Below are positions 58,768 through 64,000 of a DNA stretch of 64,000 nt, piece after piece. This DNA is from Epiperipatus broadwayi (lineage: Eukaryota; Onychophora; Udeonychophora; Euonychophora; Peripatidae), in NCBI GenBank assembly GCA_028023455.1, contig JAQFVV010012422.1, forward strand, positions 6,693,710 through 6,757,709, in the 5' to 3' direction. The position numbers and the translations under genes are program-made. The notes under the pieces were generated by a model. That model was given only the letters and a program-made list of their open reading frames with translations, made no database searches and had not been told where the DNA came from. Positions within the stretch are counted from its first letter, which is position 1. Every line of letters begins with the position of its first letter.

Positions 58768-59605
58768 AAGCCTGCATTCTGCCCATCCCTCTATGTATTT
58801 AAATGAATATGATCCTATACGTGAGGGGTCAGAGTGACTTCAGGTCAACATGGGCATGACAGCAATGTTGGCATCATCAGATTTTTAATAGTATGGATGG
58901 CTTGAAGAGTTGGAGGTTGGAGTAGGTTGAAGCCTGTTCATTAAAGTGTAAGGATTTGCTATCTTAATATAAACTGAGCACATTATATATATATATATGT
59001 ATGGGAGATGGTAATCTGGACCAACTGATGAGTGCTGGTTTAGCACAAAATATGTATGTTTGTGATTATTTATCTTTTCTGAATGTGTGTGGTCATGTGT
59101 ATCAGTAGTATGAGATGAGGTGGATAGTGAAATGGCTTGAAAGTCTGAATTTAAATCCCCTATATTTACAATTAGACTCTAGATTTAAGAGTGCCTGGCA
59201 TTTCAAATCTTACATATTAAGCCTGCATTCTGCCTACTCCTCTATGTATTTAAATGGATACTGTCCTATACATGAGGGGTCAGAGTGACTTCAGTTCTGG
59301 GTTTTTGGGTATTCTATCATCATATTTTCAATAGTATAGATAACTGAAGAGTCGGAGGTTGGAGTAGGTTGAAGCCTGACCATTAAATTGTAAGGATTTG
59401 CTATCTTAATATAAACTGAGCACTGATTATATATATGTATGGGAGATAATCTGGACCAACTTATGAGTGCTGGTTTAGCACAAAATATGTATATTGGTGA
59501 TTATTTATCTTTTCTGCATGTGTGTGGTCATATGTATCAGTAGTATGAGATAGTGTGGATAGTGAAATAGCTTGAAAGTCTGAGTTCAAATCCCCTATAT
59601 TTTAT
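58768..59605 (+). repeat. 451-bp tandem composite of family 1 and fold-back arm
   Basis: AAGCCTGCATTCTGCC starts at 58768 and at 59219. Each unit holds GAGGGGTCAGAGTGACTTCA, the fold-back arm (GAGTTGGAGGTTGGAGTAGG to TATAAACTGAGCAC), a TA tract, and a family 1 copy (59003-59158, 59441-59601) ending in a B-box-like TCTGAGTTCAAATCCCCT. The units are about 90% alike. Confidence 0.85.
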
Positions 59606-60280
59606 ATATGGTAAAAGAGAAAATTCCATTCAGATTAAAATTCAGGTATTGGGTATGACCATAACCTCTCCATCATAATACCATTTTATGATATATAATA
59701 TATGGGTACGCGTATGTATGTGCAAACTGTTTCGAAGATTATTATTGCACTAGATGATATGCAATGGTATGCAGGAAATGAGAGGGAAACTTGATATAGG
59801 CAGGACCGCATGAATTTTTTTCTAAATTGGCCATTAGTTTATTAAAAATAACTTTTTTTAAAATAAGTAATGTCTGGTATATATTTTTTTAAAACAATTT
59901 TGAAATAGCCATTGAATCATTAATGACGATCTAAATATTTTATTACATATTTTTTAAATATATATATTTTTTAACTTTTACTATTTTCATAATTGAATAA
60001 AAAATATTTTTCATAACAATATATAAAAAAGGATCAAAGACAAATAATTAAAAAGTTTTGGTTAAAAAAAAATATTTAATTCCTCAAGAGATGTAGCATT
60101 TAGTCTATTTAATGCATTAATTTTCAATAGTCAGACATCTATTTTTCTTATCTTGATATCAAGTTACACATGTCTTTATTTAAACATTTAGTTGCTTCAA
60201 TGACTACATTGATAGAATTTTCTGCTGCAAGTTGTAGAAAATTAGTTGTAACACAAAAAGATGATTATGTTGTGCAGTAT
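59606..60280. other. AT-rich intronic DNA, nothing recognised
   Basis: CACTAGATGATATGC at 59748-59762 and A/T runs. No gene. Confidence 0.45.
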
Positions 60281-60663
60281 CCTAGTAAAAAGGTGATTGG
60301 TCAAATTTCTCCAAGCTGCCTCTAGCGCCATCTTTGAATCAATTCATGTATTACTTAGCAAAATAGTTTAAACTCTGGTATTTGTGGTTTATTCTTTTCA
60401 ATGATCTCCCTGTTATCACAGAATCACTTTCAATAACAGTTTTTCCCAATTTAAAATAAAATTTAATATAATCACATTGTTACTTCAGGACTTAAGGTAC
60501 AAAACATACTATTGCATTCCATGAGGTAACTCATAATTCAGACATGATAACATTTAAAAAAATTTATGAATAACTAGATAATGTCACAACACAACACATA
60601 TTGATTCAAATAATGTTGCAGGCAGCTTGGAGAAAAATCAGTCACCAGTCGCCTTTCCACTGG
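60281..60663. repeat. Fold-back element, about 383 bp, family 3
   Basis: The ends are CCTAGTAAAAAGGTGATTGG and the complement of AGTCACCAGTCGCCTTTCC. Arms share CCAAGCTGCCT (left) and AGGCAGCTTGG (right), with GAATCAA/TTGATTC inside. Related to 46384-46890. Confidence 0.75.
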
Positions 60664-60739
60664 AACACACTTTGTATATATAGTATATAATCTGATGTAC
60701 TTAATAATTTACTCTAGGTAAATACTTTGCATATAATAG

Positions 60740-60835
60740 AGATATATATGAGAAATAGTGACCTGGGTTAACTGATGACTGCTGGTTCAGCACGAAATGC
60801 ATTTTGGGGGTCATTTGTCTTTTATTATATCTTTA
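60740..60835 (+). repeat. Truncated family 1 repeat
   Basis: ATATATATGAGAAATAGTGA, CCTGGGTTAACTGATGACTG and CTGGTTCAGCACGAAATGCA match family 1, which then breaks off into T-rich DNA. The open frame at 60775-60969 is incidental. Confidence 0.6.
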
Positions 60836-61225
60836 TTTATATGAATTTGAAAAGAATGGAGAAGTATGGAGGTGTTTATTATATCTATACTTATATTATG
60901 TATTTCTTTAAGTACTATTTTGTTATAATTTGGCTGGTTTTTGTATTTAAAATTTCAAAAAAATTATAATTATTTAAAATAGTTTAATATAAAAATACAA
61001 CTAAGGCTTAGTAGGATGAGAATTATATTTTATATCAGCTAATACATTCATTATCATCTCACAAAATGTCATTCAAGATTTTCTATACAGTATAACTTAG
61101 CATTTTACAATTTGGGGACCGTTTTATCACCAGAATCTTTCTTCTTGCATATAATGTCTCTAATTCAAGTATAGCAATCAATCACAAGATCACCATTTCT
61201 TATGCTTACACAAGCTGTTTACATA

Positions 61226-61496
61226 AAGACTAAAATCTCCATACAGTAGCACCACCAGTGCAAGCCAGAGTAATCAATGGATGCAAAAAGAGTTGCATTA
61301 GATCCTAAGATCTAGTGCAATTCTCTCAGATCAAAGGCTTCTCACTGATGAAAGCCACAAGCTGGAAACTAGTCTGGGATATTGGATGAGTAGGCACTAA
61401 ATAGAGATTTTGTGCACAAACTTTCTTGCATCCACTGATTACTCTTGCTTGCACTGAGTGGCACTACTGTATGGAGACTTTAGTCTCTGTGTATAG
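61226..61496. repeat. Fold-back element, about 271 bp, family 2
   Basis: AGACTAAAATCTCCATACAG pairs with CTGTATGGAGACTTTAGTCT. Arms continue through CCAGTGCAAGCCAGAGTAAT and GATGCAAAAAG. The CTGATGA...GAAAC block is at 61345-61369 on the plus strand. Confidence 0.8.
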
Positions 61497-61961
61497 TAAT
61501 CGATGCAATAGTGGTCAATGCATATCTTCCATGTCCATATTTAATGTCAAAATTTGTGTCAATTTTCTTTTTAGATAAGTAAAAATTTTCCAAGGAAGCT
61601 TAGGATTATTTTAAATAGCCCAAAGTAATCTATTTAGTTATTCAAAATTGGTTGGTAAGTGGGTCTCTAAGAGATGGAGAGAACCAGCAAAAGTTCAAAA
61701 AATAATCTTAAAATGATCAGATGGTTACTGATGCACTGATTGTAACAAATATTTATTGGCAACAGATCCTTCATCATTGGTAAAAAAAGAAGCTAAACCT
61801 TGTAAACAATAAGACTATAGTTTTTCAAAACCTTTTTATCATAATGTATTAGCAGTCCTGTTACTAATAATAAAATCTCATCAAAAACAACTGATTCAAT
61901 GTAAGAGTGAATGACTAGTGAAAAACAAGAATCTTAAGTTTACTTTTAATAAAGATAAATC

Positions 61962-61983
61962 AGAGAGAGAGAGAGAGAGAGCA

Positions 61984-62010
<27 letters not shown>
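61962..62010. repeat. (GA)n microsatellite
   Basis: About 24 GA dinucleotides with one GCAA interruption at 61981-61984. Confidence 0.95.
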
Positions 62011-62014
<4 letters not shown>

Positions 62015-63419
62015 CATTTTGATCACATAAATTGGGATGAAATTACTATGCTTTATCATGTTGGTACAAACACATTATTTGATTGATAATGCCTTTTAAA
62101 ATAAGCATGTTCTTTATAGGGTTAAAAAAAGGATTATTTTTGGTTTATGTATTCCTGAAAAATAATTCTACTAATTTACATAACTTCATGTTGAATGGAA
62201 GATTCGATACTTTCCTCATGATGTTAGCTCTTTTGTAACCTTTATCTACATGTGTCTTATTTCCTAAATTTCAAGGTGTAATTAAATATTAATAATGATT
62301 TTTCTACAATTACTTACTCACTTCTGACTGCTCTTTATTGCAGAATATCTGATTGTTGTATGGACTTTAATCTCACCCACAATGTAATTGAAAATCTGTC
62401 AAAACCACTCCAACATCTTAATAATTTCAGAAGCAAATAAAAATACTGGATAAATATCAATGCAAGATAAGTGATGTTCAAGATTGAGTTCTAGGACTAG
62501 TTTTGAGCTTTCTAATAAGAATCATTAAATATGACATACATATGAGGAGGAAATAAATGTCCATTTACTGGTTTTTATTATCTGTTTTATATGTATGCTT
62601 TAGCACAGTTGAAGTGTAATGGATTCAATATCTACAGCTTCAAACCTGAAATTCAACTATTATCTCTAGTTATGTTTGAAAATTAATAATGAATTAAGAG
62701 TGACAGATTTGAAAGCCGAAGATTTTTAATCAAATCTTAATCTGTTACTTCTAACACTTGAATACCATGTGACTTTCCTGAATTACTATTGATTATTCAA
62801 CATCATCCTTTTGCTAAAGATATTCTATTAATTCTCACTTATGTATGTTACATTTTTGCTACAGCTTTAAGAATTTAACTTCTCTCATCTTGCTAGTGAA
62901 GCTCTGAAATTTGGACAGTTAGGAAGATACTATTAGTAATATTGCATTGTGCCATAATTCCCACAATTTTTGATCAAAGATACGTTTAAAATGCCCCAAA
63001 ACAAATTAAACAGAAATATTTGCTTACTGGTCAGTTATTCTAGTACTGAATCTGCTCCTTACTTCACATTCTTGTTATTAAGTTGTTCTAACAATAACAC
63101 AATCCCATCATTTCTTTTTTGTTATCTACTGTTTCCATTTACAACTAGTGATCACATCTGTTATAAAAGTCTTTTGAAGTTATTTTCTTCCAACTCAGGA
63201 CATGATTATTTTTGAAACAGTATTCTTTCTTCAACTTTTTTACTAAATAAGATGTCTTTTTCACTTCAGTATAATACACCTTGAATCATCATTTTATGGC
63301 TTTACTCATAAACATTATCAGAACAACAGTGTTAAAGATGTTTTTTTTAGCTCTGTACAGTATTTTACAATTAGTATAATATATACAAAAATACAAGTTG
63401 ATATTCATCATAATATAGT
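62011..63419. other. AT-rich intronic DNA, nothing recognised
   Basis: The 81-codon frame at 62970-63215 has no motif and is likely chance. Confidence 0.45.
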
Positions 63420-63965
63420 TCAATAGATGAATGGATTTAGATGTATGAAGAGTTGGTTGAGTGAGGGTGGAAAAAGTGAAGAAGTCAAGAACAGCATTGG
63501 AGAATTAAACAAAATATTAATTGTTACATGTGGAGTGTATTACTATATGGTTATGACACATAGACACTGAATAAAAAAATTAGGAACATATTGGAGGCCT
63601 TTGAGATATAAACATGGAAAAGACTGGAGAAAATTAGTAGGAAAAATGACAAAGTTTTGGAAAGAATAAATGAAAAAAAAAAGCTTGATTGAAGAAATTA
63701 GAGATAGAAAGAGAAACTGGATTGGATATATATTAAAAAGAAAAATAGTTTAATGAAAAATGTTTTGGGGAGAACAACTTAATGAAGGATGATTTGAAGG
63801 AAATAGTGAGTGGAAACAATAAGAAAAGATGGAGAAGACTAACCATGCTGAATGATGTAAGAGATGGGAGGAGAGATGTGGAATTGAAGGTCTGGATAAT
63901 GAACAGAACAGAATGGAGAAATGGATGAATGTCACTACTCTGATTGCTAACAACTGTCCTATAAT
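63420..63965 (+). pseudogene. Decayed LINE ORF2 C-terminus
   Basis: Pieces in several frames read IKKLGTYWRPL / LNKKIRNILEAFE (the ETWTLNKK...LEAFE..W.RL.KIS block), SLIEEIRDRKRNWIGYILKR (the R...W.GH.LR block), and near the end LKVWIMNRTEWRNG. This order is standard for the 3' end of RTE/BovB-type LINE ORF2. Many stops. The minus-strand frames at 63733-63975 are its shadows. Confidence 0.65.
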
Positions 63966-64000
63966 TAATCTTCAATGTTATTTTATTTTATATATATATA

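Overview
This window is very AT-rich animal DNA with no compact genes, and nearly all of it is intron and transposable-element sequence. The one host gene I can identify lies on the minus strand. Two exons, at 36589-36744 and 5304-5547, have GT/AG borders and matching split-codon phases. They encode consecutive halves of the pleckstrin-homology (PH) domain of a phosphoinositide phospholipase C (delta/PLC-like type). The intron between them is 31,041 bp. Positions 1-5303 and 36745-64000 are probably parts of the next and previous introns, because I found no further exon there.

Organism: the spliced PI-PLC gene, several non-LTR retrotransposon families, tRNA-derived SINEs and a 5S rRNA-derived sequence point to a metazoan. 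The 5S-like sequence resembles protostome 5S. A lophotrochozoan, perhaps a mollusc, is my best guess, but this is inference.

Layout: 1-2210 is the 5' end of a minus-strand LTR retrotransposon (partial Gag, leader, primer-binding site, LTR). An older LTR fragment lies at about 3787-4700, followed by PLC exon B at 5304-5547. A LINE copy (8366-9176 plus 17071-17735) is split by a young minus-strand LTR retrotransposon at 9177-17070. That element has about 2.04-kb LTRs, 4-bp target duplications and an internally deleted gag-integrase reading frame. Positions 18573-25471 hold fold-back elements, a promoter-like/poly(A)-like pair with no ORF between, a 408-bp tandem repeat with a long hairpin, and another fold-back. 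The longest LINE copy is at 27316-30145. An LTR-like fragment is at about 30840-32345 and an RTE/BovB-like LINE at 32590-33735. A tRNA-Gly-derived SINE with target duplications (35143-35257) and a 5S rRNA-like sequence (36302-36402) come just before PLC exon A.

From 37 kb to 64 kb there are further LINE fragments (40152-41315, 52150-53640, 63420-63965), short tRNA-derived SINEs and many fold-back elements, often next to (TA)n tracts. A 451-bp tandem composite repeat is at 58768-59605. The retroelement parts are mostly broken by frameshifts, stops, 5' truncation or nested insertion. The two LTRs of the 9.2-17.1 kb element differ largely at CpG versus TpG/CpA positions, which suggests germline CpG methylation.
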